A program made the position numbers and the translations under genes. Under the pieces are notes generated by a model. That model ran no database searches, was not told the origin of the DNA, and was given only the letters and a program-made list of their open reading frames with translations. From an uncultured Spirochaetales bacterium (GTDB taxonomy: Bacteria > Spirochaetota > Spirochaetia > Sphaerochaetales > Sphaerochaetaceae), in assembly GCA_934276485.1 (NCBI GenBank), contig CAKQTE010000081.1, positions 1 through 41,248 of the forward strand: DNA of 41,248 bases, written 5' to 3'. Of the stretch, positions 32,178 through 39,806 are shown in pieces; position 1 is the stretch's first letter; the number at the start of each line of letters is the position of its first letter.

Positions 32178-33179
32178 TTATGACAAAGTAGCTGCAATAT
32201 AGCGAAAGACTCCTTCCCGCGTTGAAAAGTCATAGATTGAATTCTGCTCTGAGAAATATCGCTTGATCTCTTTTTCAGATATCTCTTGATGCGTGCGTGA
32301 ATCTTCTGCATAGCCTGTTCGTGCAATTGTCCAAGGATCCTGCTTATGGGTGATTTTCTCAAGTATTCGCCCACTATACTCGCCAAAGGTTGTTACAACC
32401 AGGTCAATGATCTTAATCTCTTTGTTGGTAAGTTCTACCTCATTATTTTCAATTAAAACAAACCGATCATCATCAATAGGATTATATTTGAAGTCTTTGA
32501 ACATATCATAAACCTTTGGATATACAGGTCCATGAATCCAAGCCTGGCATCTTTCTTTGAACATTGGTTTTTCATTAAGCGCATATGACATGCCTTGGAT
32601 GAAATAAAGTAGCTTTTGTAGCGAAAGTGGCGATACTTCTTCAAGCTCATCAAAAACACAAGCTATTACTTTTATCATCTTTTGAGATACTGCAAATTGC
32701 TTTTCGAGCATCTCTATTGCTGTTAGCGCTTTAGCAAAAGCAGGAGGCGCTATTTTCTCTTTGTTCTTCATTAATTGTTCTTTCACAAAAAGAGGAGAAG
32801 ACAAGGCTCTTCTCATGATACAGGAATACTCTTTTGAAGGGATTTGACCTAATAGATATCTCGTGATTGTAATCTCACCAAAACCAAGAGCCAAAGATAA
32901 TGGCGCCTTGCCTATATTATAGACTCTCATCAACTTTTCAATCTCTTCTACTGAGATAATACATTCATATTTTCTATATTGCTGATCAATTTCTTTCACA
33001 TTCAAATCTATTAGGCCTGCAATATTCATATCACTACCACACTCATTACATGTTGCGACAGTAATTATAAAAGGATATTCGACACCTTTTATGTCCTTAA
33101 CGATATTGCGCTTCGAAAGAGTGTATTTCGTTGTTTTTCTGCATTCTGTACAAAAGTCTTTTCCACTATTGATTGACAT
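32178..33179 (-). CDS. Antitoxin with MqsA-type zinc finger and Panacea (SocA/DUF4065) domain
   Basis: The 333-aa protein has two CxxC pairs, FCTECRK (C10, C13) and TCNECG (45-50), forming an MqsA/YgiT-type zinc domain. This is followed by a helix-turn-helix (about 85-135, LSLALGFGEITITRYLLG). The C-terminal Panacea domain (about 170-330) includes LQKLLYFIQGMSYALN and QAWIHGPVYPKVYDMF, which are hallmark blocks. Panacea is known to neutralise many unrelated toxins. It follows the small gene at 33204-33557 by 24 nt and has a GAGGAG ribosome binding site. It is likely both antitoxin and autoregulator. Confidence 0.88.
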   Translation of the reverse strand: MSINSGKDFCTECRKTTKYTLSKRNIVKDIKGVEYPFIITVATCNECGSDMNIAGLIDLNVKEIDQQYRKYECIISVEEIEKLMRVYNIGKAPLSLALGFGEITITRYLLGQIPSKEYSCIMRRALSSPLFVKEQLMKNKEKIAPPAFAKALTAIEMLEKQFAVSQKMIKVIACVFDELEEVSPLSLQKLLYFIQGMSYALNEKPMFKERCQAWIHGPVYPKVYDMFKDFKYNPIDDDRFVLIENNEVELTNKEIKIIDLVVTTFGEYSGRILEKITHKQDPWTIARTGYAEDSRTHQEISEKEIKRYFSEQNSIYDFSTREGVFRYIAATLS

Positions 33180-33203
33180 ATGATTATCTCCTCTAGGCGT
33201 TCA

Positions 33204-33557
33204 TTATTTGAAATAATACTTAATAGGATGTTTCTGCTCATGAAACGATACAACAATTACATATGAACGTTCTAATTTGTTGATTTTTATATATAGCGAT
33301 ACTGTCCTTTCAGCATTTCCTATTCTTTCAAGTAGCCTTACATCTTTCCCAAAGACATACAATCTCTCGTACTCAAATCCAGCATGCTCGTTCTTCAATA
33401 TCATTGCAAAATCATCCACCTCAATACTCAATAGGATGTTTTTTGTCTTTTCCTCATCGATGATGTAATCAATGAATAAACTCAAGTTGTCTTGCCGGTT
33501 TCCATTCAGTTCTATTCGATATCTATTAATTCGAATTGCTCTTTTCACATCTATCAA
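33204..33557 (-). CDS. Probable MqsR-like toxin partner of the Panacea antitoxin
   Basis: The 117-aa protein is small and charged. Its C-terminal part, VSLYIKINKLERSYVIVVSF, followed by HEQ, resembles the end of the mRNA interferase MqsR (YLKI, then IVSFKEK). Gene order (toxin, then antitoxin with MqsA zinc finger) is that of mqsRA. The fold would be RelE-like, cutting mRNA, but the resemblance is short and the catalytic residues cannot be fixed. The start is uncertain: TTG at 33557 or GTG at 33548, neither with a clear ribosome binding site. Confidence 0.6.
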   Translation of the reverse strand: MIDVKRAIRINRYRIELNGNRQDNLSLFIDYIIDEEKTKNILLSIEVDDFAMILKNEHAGFEYERLYVFGKDVRLLERIGNAERTVSLYIKINKLERSYVIVVSFHEQKHPIKYYFK

Positions 33558-33766
33558 ATATCTATATCATCTCTCGATACATACACTGTTTAAACCTGCT
33601 TTATTTTATGATAGGTTTTTTCAAAAAGTCTATCACTATATTGCTATTTGTCAATACACATAGCCTTTTATATCGTCAAAATGACGCATACGAAAACAAG
33701 AATTCAACACAATTCTTCACACGAGAAATGTTGCATCCACTAGCGCTAAAGTTTATCTTTATATCT

Positions 33767-34276
33767 ATGTACAATAGACCATCGATGTTCCAAGGGCGAA
33801 ATGGATCAGACCAGCTATCTGTATTCTTGGTATTTCTTGCCCTTATTTTAGTTATTATCTATCCCTTCTTTACTCTAAGTATTGTAAGGTTGATCCTTAT
33901 TATCATTGCATTAGCACTATGTGGCATAGCACTCTTTAGAATGCTATCGGAGAATGTTGCAAAGCGTCGTTATGAAAACGAACGCTTCTTATCCTTATTC
34001 AGGAAGAAGAGCTCTTCTTCACGTGTTGATGATGCAACATTCAAGGAAGCTAATGCAAAAGATGAAAGAAAAGCCAAAAAAGAAGAGATAAAAAGAGAAA
34101 AAGAAGAGAAGAAAGCAGAAGAGAAGCGCATGAAAGAGGCAAAGAAGGAGAATATGAAGACATATGCTTACTTCAATTGTCCTAAGTGCAAAACAGAGTT
34201 GAGAGTTCCCAAGGGAAAGGGAAAGATTCTTATCACCTGTCCTAAGTGCGGAGAGAAATTCGAAGAGAAGACCTGA
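33767..34276 (+). CDS. Membrane protein with C-terminal zinc ribbon
   Basis: The 169-aa protein starts with a short GRNGSDQLSVF motif and two hydrophobic segments (about 20-60). A highly charged helix rich in KEE/KRE repeats (about 90-130) follows, probably a coiled coil, and then a zinc ribbon CPKCK...CPKCGEKFEEK. The frame is open to 33536, but the start at 33767 fits the family motif and a weak TTGCAT/TATCTT promoter 7 nt upstream. It is the first of three genes with DUF5685 and a J-domain protein, a conserved trio in Firmicutes and spirochaetes. Function unknown. Confidence 0.7.
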   Translation: MYNRPSMFQGRNGSDQLSVFLVFLALILVIIYPFFTLSIVRLILIIIALALCGIALFRMLSENVAKRRYENERFLSLFRKKSSSSRVDDATFKEANAKDERKAKKEEIKREKEEKKAEEKRMKEAKKENMKTYAYFNCPKCKTELRVPKGKGKILITCPKCGEKFEEKT

Positions 34277-34277
34277 T

Positions 34278-35087
34278 ATGTTTGGATTTGTAGTATTGAA
34301 TAAAACAGACGCAACTGAAGAGGAAAAGGCTCTTTATAAGGCTCACTATTGTGGACTATGCCATGTTCTTGATGAAAAGTATGGCAGAAAGGGCACCATG
34401 ACTCTCTCTTACGATATGGTTTTTCTGAATCTTTTATTAGAGGACCTATATAACGAAACTCCTATAAAAGGTAGCGAAAGATGCAAGCTCCATCCTTTGA
34501 AGGAGCATGACTACCAATATTCTGAAGCTACAGGATACTCTGCAGATATGCAGATGCTCCTCTCCTATTACTCATTTTTGGATGATTACAAAGATGAGGG
34601 AAAGGACGAGAAGAAAGTAAAGGAATACCAAGCTGCAACCGATCGCTTATCTGAACGCTTTCCAAGACAGGCAAAAGCCATGAAAGAACGCCTTGCAGAG
34701 CTTGATGAGCTAGAGAAAGCGAACACAAAGGAGCCAGAGCGCTGTGCTTTGGTATTTGGACGCTTACTAGGAGAAGTCTTTGCACGCGAAGACAATGGAT
34801 TTTTTTCAGCTGACCTTAGAGCACTAGGCTGTGCTCTTGGTAGATACATATACCTATTGGATGCTTGGACAGATAGAAAGAAAGATGAAAAGAAAGGTCT
34901 ATTCAATCCTTTGAAACCAGAGACTACCAGAGAAGAGATGGAAGCCATGCTTCTTGATGCCGCCTCTGCTGCATCCATTGCATTCGAGCGTCTTCCTCTC
35001 GATGACAATCTATCTGTATTGAGAAACATTCTTTACAGTGGAATTTGGTGCAATTTCCGCGATAAGGAGAACGCAACAGATGAATAA
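34278..35087 (+). CDS. DUF5685-family protein
   Basis: The 269-aa protein begins MFGFVVLNK and has the YCGLCHVLDEKYGRKGT block with a CxxC pair, followed by TLSYDMVFLNLLL, the DUF5685 signature. It is mostly helical, lacks a signal peptide, and contains a further conserved YLLDAWTD motif near residue 195 that resembles the aspartate-rich motifs of polyprenyl-metabolising enzymes; this last point is speculative. It starts 1 nt after the zinc-ribbon gene and overlaps the J-domain gene by 8 nt, so the trio is one operon. Confidence 0.8.
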   Translation: MFGFVVLNKTDATEEEKALYKAHYCGLCHVLDEKYGRKGTMTLSYDMVFLNLLLEDLYNETPIKGSERCKLHPLKEHDYQYSEATGYSADMQMLLSYYSFLDDYKDEGKDEKKVKEYQAATDRLSERFPRQAKAMKERLAELDELEKANTKEPERCALVFGRLLGEVFAREDNGFFSADLRALGCALGRYIYLLDAWTDRKKDEKKGLFNPLKPETTREEMEAMLLDAASAASIAFERLPLDDNLSVLRNILYSGIWCNFRDKENATDE

Positions 35088-35691
35088 TCCTTATGAAATC
35101 CTTGGCTTGAATCAAGGTGCATCGGAAGACGATGTCAAAAAAGCCTACAAGCAACTAGCTAAGAAATATCATCCAGATGTTACTGGAAACGATCCTGCGG
35201 CTGCAAAGAAGATGCAAGAGATCAATGCTGCATATGATGCGATCATAAACCACAAGGATAGTGCTAATACATATGGCTACAATAGAAATGCTTATTCATC
35301 ATACTCAGGATATGCTAATCAACAGAGCTATGATGAGTTTGCCAACGAGCTTCAAGCTGCGATGAACTACATAAACGCGCGTCGTTATATGGAAGCCCTT
35401 ACAGCTCTTTCTGGAGTTCCAGAGAACAAGCGAAGTGGTAAATGGTATTACTTGTCAGCAGTTGCAAAGGGCTACTCCGGAGACACCCAAGGCGCAAGAG
35501 CCGATATAAAAACAGCACTTGCTAAAGAGCCTAACAATATGAGCTACAGAGCATTCCAAGACAGGCTTAACTCTGGCACATCGCATTACACATATTATTC
35601 AAATGCCAACTACTCACGTGGTGGAAACGCATTTGTAGAGTGTTGTTTGCCAACAATAATACTGAATCTATTCTGTAATTGTTGTTGCTAG
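35080..35691 (+). CDS. DnaJ (J-domain) protein with cysteine-rich tail
   Basis: The 203-aa protein has an N-terminal J-domain (MNNPYEILGL, then KKAYKQLAKKYHPDVTG with the HPD triplet), a tyrosine/serine/asparagine-rich linker, a TPR-like helical region (about 90-165) and a C-terminus ending in NLFCNCCC. J-domains activate Hsp70/DnaK; the cysteine-rich end suggests lipid attachment, metal binding or membrane contact. The start at 35080 has an AAGGAG ribosome binding site and overlaps the preceding gene by 8 nt. It stops 4 nt inside the convergent TetR gene. Confidence 0.85.
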   Translation: MNNPYEILGLNQGASEDDVKKAYKQLAKKYHPDVTGNDPAAAKKMQEINAAYDAIINHKDSANTYGYNRNAYSSYSGYANQQSYDEFANELQAAMNYINARRYMEALTALSGVPENKRSGKWYYLSAVAKGYSGDTQGARADIKTALAKEPNNMSYRAFQDRLNSGTSHYTYYSNANYSRGGNAFVECCLPTIILNLFCNCCC

Positions 35692-36266
35692 CCAAGACGA
35701 GCCATCATCACTTCCCGAGCAAAGCGTCCTAGATAGCTAGGCGCTTCTTTTAAACTCAAGGAACTTGCTCCTACGAGTATATGGCAATATACATTCAAGC
35801 TACCTGCAAGAATATAGTTCATGACTATCTCAGGATGCTCTCCCAGCTGGGAAAGAAACTCTCCTGGGAATGCCTTGATATATTTCTCGCCCCTCAAAAT
35901 AGCTTGATTCAAAGCAAAACCTGTGTGATCAAGACTGATTAGCTTCTTGTAGAACTCATAATCCTTTTCCAGGAATTCAGAGATCATGACAAATGCTTCT
36001 TCTGGATTCTTGATTATGCTTTGGATATCGAGAGAGTTGAGTTTATCAGCAAGCTCATCAACTATCGAGAGCGCAATCTGTTCCAACACTCCAGATACAT
36101 CCTTATAGTGCAGATAGAATGTTCCTCTGTTGATATCTGCACGCTTCACGATATCAGTGACAGATATCTTATCAAAAGGCTTTTCCTCAAATAGATCCAA
36201 GAATGCCTTTCGGATCAAGGCTTTCGATCTCAAAGCGTTTTTGTATTCCCCTCTCTTAGTGTCCAT
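35688..36266 (-). CDS. TetR-family transcriptional regulator
   Basis: The 192-aa protein has an N-terminal TetR helix-turn-helix (about 25-60; ISVTDIVKRADINRGTFYLHY) and a C-terminal ligand domain of the TetR_C_8 type. It is the last gene of ilvA-HAD-tetR, 3 nt after the HAD stop, and overlaps the end of the convergent J-domain gene by 4 nt. Its target is unknown; it may control the operon it belongs to. Confidence 0.87.
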   Translation of the reverse strand: MDTKRGEYKNALRSKALIRKAFLDLFEEKPFDKISVTDIVKRADINRGTFYLHYKDVSGVLEQIALSIVDELADKLNSLDIQSIIKNPEEAFVMISEFLEKDYEFYKKLISLDHTGFALNQAILRGEKYIKAFPGEFLSQLGEHPEIVMNYILAGSLNVYCHILVGASSLSLKEAPSYLGRFAREVMMARLG

Positions 36267-36269
36267 TTT

Positions 36270-37079
36270 CTAGCCCAAATGCGAAAGAGCATATTCAATT
36301 GCTCTTTCAAGTCCATCATCTTCAATATCTGTTGTCACATAGTCTGCAACAGCTTTTAATGCCTCCGAACCATTTCCCATGCTGATTCCAAGACCTGCGT
36401 ATTCAACCATCTCCATATCGTTAGCGCCATCGCCAATTGCGACAGCAGAGGATTTATCCTGTCCTAGATATGATAGCATATGGTCAATGCCACTTGCTTT
36501 TGTAAGCTCTGTCAAAACAAGTTCAGCCATCATACTCTGTGGGAGCCCTACTGTATTATCTACAATGGTATAATTGCTATCGATATTCTTCTTAACATCG
36601 TCCATGTTATCTCTAGTGACAAAGAACATGCACTTGTTGATAACCATATCAGAAGGAAACTCTTCAACAATTTGCATATTAGGAATGTCCAGGCGACCAC
36701 CGACATACTTATCGAGAGAAAGCACCCACATATCATAAGCAAGGGACGAAAAGAATGTTCCCTTATCTGTTTGAACAAATAGTTCCAAACCATACTTGGA
36801 TGCAAAAGACAGCACATATTCTTTCTCACTTTGATTGAATTGTCTTTTGTAGACTTCCTTTCCTTTGTACTCAACGTAGCCACCAGCGGAGAACACACCT
36901 CCATCAAACGAAATCTCGTCAAGTCTAGGGTCTAGCTCTGGAAGGCCTCGCCCTGTGCAAAGAAATAGTCTATGTCCAAGGCTTTGAGCCTTCAGCATTG
37001 CCCTCTTTGCACTTTTGGGCATTCCCTTTCCGAAGGGAAGAATGGTTCCATCTACATCAAAGAAGAAGTTAATTACCAT
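36270..37079 (-). CDS. Cof-type HAD hydrolase
   Basis: The 269-aa protein has the HAD motif I FFDVDGTI, motif II LFLCTGR and the Cof-type motif IV AIGDGANDMEMVEYAG with metal ligands. The cap domain lies between motifs II and IV (about 80-190). Such enzymes dephosphorylate small metabolites (sugar phosphates, pyridoxal phosphate, FMN). The start at 37079 is set by a GGAAAG ribosome binding site; it overlaps ilvA by 11 nt, so it is translationally coupled. Confidence 0.87.
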   Translation of the reverse strand: MVINFFFDVDGTILPFGKGMPKSAKRAMLKAQSLGHRLFLCTGRGLPELDPRLDEISFDGGVFSAGGYVEYKGKEVYKRQFNQSEKEYVLSFASKYGLELFVQTDKGTFFSSLAYDMWVLSLDKYVGGRLDIPNMQIVEEFPSDMVINKCMFFVTRDNMDDVKKNIDSNYTIVDNTVGLPQSMMAELVLTELTKASGIDHMLSYLGQDKSSAVAIGDGANDMEMVEYAGLGISMGNGSEALKAVADYVTTDIEDDGLERAIEYALSHLG

Positions 37080-38280
37080 ATTGCTTTCCAATGAATTTAA
37101 AGCCTGCACTCAAGAGAGCATCCTTGATCTGCTGAACATGCTCAGAGTTTCTTGTCTCCATCGTAACACGTAGCGTACACGCATTAACGGTCTCTTCGTT
37201 TCCTGTTTTGTCATGGAAACAACCAATGACGTTAGCGCCCATTCTTGCGATGATTGATGATACTTCCAATAGCTGTCCTGGCTTATCCATAAGCTCTATT
37301 GTGATATCAGCAATACGACCTTCCTTGATAAGAGCTCTATTGATCACTCTCGAAAGAATAGTTACATCAATGTTTCCACCTGAGATCAAACAAACAGTCT
37401 TCTTACCATCCAAATCAAGGCGCCCAGACATTGCGGCTGCAACAGATACAGCGCCCGCGCCTTCAGATACGAGCTTCTGTTTTTCCATGAGCTCTAGCAT
37501 TGCTACAGCAACTTCGTCCTCGCTTACGGTAATGATCTTATCTACATATTTCGATACAAGATCGAATGTAAGATCCCCAGGCTCTTTAACAGCTATACCA
37601 TCTGCTATTGTCGATACACGAGCAAGTGTTTCGATTCTATGGTGTTCAATTGAGTTATACATGGAAGGAGCACCAGATGCTTGTACTCCATATATTTTGA
37701 TCGATGGATTCAAGCTCTTCATTGCAAAAGCTACTCCGCTAATGAGGCCACCACCGCCAACAGGCACAATTACAGCATCTACGTCAGACAGCTGATCCAG
37801 AATCTCAAGGCCAATTGTACCTTGGCCTGCGATGACATCTTCATCATTAAAAGGATGAATCATGATTCTTCCTGTTTCCTTAGCTATCTCTTCAGCTCTG
37901 TTATGAGCATCATCATAGACACCTTTAACAAGCTCAACAGTAGCGCCATAGCTACGAGTAGCTTCAACCTTTGAAATAGGCGCGCCTTCTGGAACGCAAA
38001 TGATTGCGTCCAATCCCAAGCGTTGGGAAGCAAGAGCAACACCTTGCGCATGGTTTCCAGCAGAGCATGCAATTACGCCCTTCTTTCTTTCCTCCGCGCT
38101 AAGCTTGGTCATCTTATAATATGCACCACGAACCTTAAACGATCCTGTATTTTGCAAATTCTCTGTCTTAAGGTAGATTTCCTGATCAGGAAATAGCTTA
38201 GGAGCACGAATCAAATCTGTTTTTCTTGTGACTCCCTTTAGGGCAAATTGTGCTTGGTAAATAGTATCTAGTGAAAGCAT
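37069..38280 (-). CDS. ilvA: Threonine ammonia-lyase with C-terminal ACT domain
   Basis: The 403-aa PLP enzyme deaminates threonine to 2-oxobutanoate. Seen: PLP lysine K49 in TGSFKVRGAY, SAGNHAQG, and the glycine-rich VPVGGGGLISG for the PLP phosphate. Residues ~325-400 form a single ACT-like domain (TIELMDKPGQLLEVSSIIAR), as in the medium-length lyases, not the two-ACT biosynthetic E. coli form. No ilv or leu genes are nearby, so catabolic and biosynthetic use cannot be separated. No ribosome binding site; TATTAT lies 6 nt before the ATG, with TTGATT 18 bp further up (38311-38316). Confidence 0.9.
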   Translation of the reverse strand: MLSLDTIYQAQFALKGVTRKTDLIRAPKLFPDQEIYLKTENLQNTGSFKVRGAYYKMTKLSAEERKKGVIACSAGNHAQGVALASQRLGLDAIICVPEGAPISKVEATRSYGATVELVKGVYDDAHNRAEEIAKETGRIMIHPFNDEDVIAGQGTIGLEILDQLSDVDAVIVPVGGGGLISGVAFAMKSLNPSIKIYGVQASGAPSMYNSIEHHRIETLARVSTIADGIAVKEPGDLTFDLVSKYVDKIITVSEDEVAVAMLELMEKQKLVSEGAGAVSVAAAMSGRLDLDGKKTVCLISGGNIDVTILSRVINRALIKEGRIADITIELMDKPGQLLEVSSIIARMGANVIGCFHDKTGNEETVNACTLRVTMETRNSEHVQQIKDALLSAGFKFIGKQYGN

Positions 38281-38286
38281 GTCTAA

Positions 38287-38316
38287 ATAATAAGACGCTT
38301 GAAAGAATTAAATCAA
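38287..38316 (-). promoter_or_regulatory. Promoter of ilvA-HAD-tetR
   Basis: On the minus strand TTGATT (38311-38316), 18-bp spacer, TATTAT (38287-38292), then 6 nt to the ATG at 38280. The layout predicts a leaderless message. Confidence 0.5.
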
Positions 38317-38377
38317 CAAAGGCAGCGTATACAAAAGAAACAAACACAATGTTTGTATAATGTCCAAATACATAGCG

Positions 38378-38406
38378 TTGACGATATCTTTTATCCTCAT
38401 GATATT
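38378..38406 (+). promoter_or_regulatory. Promoter of metK
   Basis: TTGACG (38378-38383), a 17-bp spacer and GATATT (38401-38406) lie just upstream of the riboswitch, placing the transcription start near 38413. Confidence 0.65.
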
Positions 38407-38425
38407 TGTGTTAATATCAAAACAA

Positions 38426-38542
38426 CCATAAAGAGTGCGTTAGGGACAAGCCCGATGACCGCACAGCAACCTGCATAATGCAAGGTGCTAAAGCTTGAAT
38501 GATGGGAAATCCTATCTTGCGCTCTTAATTGGAAAGGTAGGA
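38426..38542 (+). ncRNA. SAM riboswitch (SAM-I/IV-like) of metK with translational switch
   Basis: The aptamer core of the SAM-I clan is present: AGGGACAAGCCCGATGA, AGCAACC and AAGGTGCTAAA. P1 is CCAT/ATGG (38426-38429, 38502-38505), P2 GTGCG/CGCAC (38435-38439, 38460-38464), and P3 lies at 38470-38485. The P4 hairpin of SAM-I between P3 and P1 is missing, as in SAM-IV-type variants. No U-tract terminator follows. Instead TCCTATCTT (38510-38518) pairs with AAGGTAGGA (38534-38542), which holds the ribosome binding site. AAGAGTGCG (38431-38439) could pair with TGCGCTCTT (38518-38526) and free it. S-adenosylmethionine should thus lower translation of metK. Confidence 0.85.
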
Positions 38543-38546
38543 ACAC

Positions 38547-39704
38547 ATGAAAACATATTTCACATCAGAATCAGTAACAAAAGGCCATCCAGATAAGGTT
38601 TGCGATCAGATTTCAGACGCAATTCTAGATGCTCTACTTTCCCAGGATCCAACATCTCGCTGTGCATGCGAAGTCATTGCAGAACCAGGTGCTGTTCATA
38701 TCATGGGAGAGATCACAACAAACGCTAATGTCGATTACATTGCTGTTGCACGCAGGGTAATTACAGACATCGGCTACACAAAGCCAGAATATGGCTTTGA
38801 CCAGAACGCAAATATCACATGCTCACTTCACACTCAATCAGGCGACATTGCAATGGGCGTTAACAACTCATATGAAAACCCTGAAACACTAGGCGCAGGA
38901 GATCAGGGCATGATGTTTGGTTATGCAAAGAACGAAGCAGAGGAATATATGCCACTTGCTCTTACTCTTGCACGTAAGCTTACAAACAAGCTCACAACTG
39001 TCAGAGAGAACAACGAGCTAACATACCTAAGACCAGACGGAAAGTCTCAGGTAACAATCGAGTACGATGGAAGAAAAGCTAAGAGAATCGATGCTGTCGT
39101 AGTATCTGCACAGCACGATCCAAGCGTAACTCTAGAAGACCTAAGAAAGGATATCCTTGAGAAGGTAATTCTTCCTACTCTCCCAGAGAATATGATTGAT
39201 GATGAGACCAAGTATTTCATCAACCCAACTGGTAGATTCGTACTCGGAGGACCTGCTGCAGATACAGGTCTTACAGGAAGAAAGATCATTGTAGATACTT
39301 ATGGTGGCTATGCACACCATGGCGGTGGCGCTTTCTCAGGAAAGGATGCTACTAAGGTTGATAGAACAGCAGCTTACGCATCCCGTAATATTGCAAAGAC
39401 AATTGTTGCTTCCGGCGCAGCAGATGAGTGCGAGATTCAGCTTGCATACGCTATCGGAGTTGCAGAACCAGTATCTATCCATGTTGATACTTATGGCTCA
39501 GGAAAGCTTGATGAAGAAACTCTTGTTAAGTGGATCAATGAAAACTACGACCTAAGACCAGAGGCTATGATCAAGCGCTTTGATCTAAGAAAACCTCAAT
39601 TCGAAACAGTAGCTGCATATGGCCACTTCGGAAGAACAGATGTAACTCTTCCTTGGGAAGTAATTGATGAAAACGCTAAAGCAAAGCTTGCATCTCTTCT
39701 ATAA
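38547..39704 (+). CDS. metK: S-adenosylmethionine synthase
   Basis: The 385-aa enzyme makes SAM from methionine and ATP. Length matches the family (384 in E. coli). Motifs include GHPDKVCDQISDAILD at the start, GAGDQGMMFGYA near residue 115, and the phosphate-binding GGGAFSGKD near 258. It is preceded by a SAM riboswitch and followed by its own terminator, so it is a monocistronic gene under product feedback. The ribosome binding site (AGGTAGGA) is part of the switch helix. Confidence 0.96.
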   Translation: MKTYFTSESVTKGHPDKVCDQISDAILDALLSQDPTSRCACEVIAEPGAVHIMGEITTNANVDYIAVARRVITDIGYTKPEYGFDQNANITCSLHTQSGDIAMGVNNSYENPETLGAGDQGMMFGYAKNEAEEYMPLALTLARKLTNKLTTVRENNELTYLRPDGKSQVTIEYDGRKAKRIDAVVVSAQHDPSVTLEDLRKDILEKVILPTLPENMIDDETKYFINPTGRFVLGGPAADTGLTGRKIIVDTYGGYAHHGGGAFSGKDATKVDRTAAYASRNIAKTIVASGAADECEIQLAYAIGVAEPVSIHVDTYGSGKLDEETLVKWINENYDLRPEAMIKRFDLRKPQFETVAAYGHFGRTDVTLPWEVIDENAKAKLASLL

Positions 39705-39713
39705 ATAAATCAC

Positions 39714-39746
39714 TATCCTCTCAGCAATGAGAGGATATATTTTTCA
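39714..39746 (+). terminator. Terminator of metK
   Basis: TATCCTCTCA pairs with TGAGAGGATA (perfect 10 bp) around a GCAA tetraloop, followed by TATTTTT. It starts 10 nt after the stop codon. Confidence 0.92.
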
Positions 39747-39754
39747 CTCAATCA

Positions 39755-39783
39755 AAAGGCCCTGAGCATAACCCAGAGCCTTT
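39755..39783 (-). terminator. Terminator of the B-repeat protein gene
   Basis: AAAGGC (39755-39760) pairs with GCCTTT (39778-39783) with an inner CTG/CAG helix. On the minus strand it lies just past the stop at 39807, with a short U-rich end (TTTTG). Confidence 0.65.
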
Positions 39784-39806
39784 AAGCATTAATTTGCTTC
39801 AATCAA

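Noticed and set aside
33536..33766. A longer start for the zinc-ribbon membrane protein
   Set aside because: The extra 77 codons carry no family motif and no ribosome binding site, and the conserved start begins at 33767.
38426..38546. A SAM-I riboswitch with a transcription terminator
   Set aside because: No U-tract hairpin follows the aptamer; the downstream helix covers the ribosome binding site instead.
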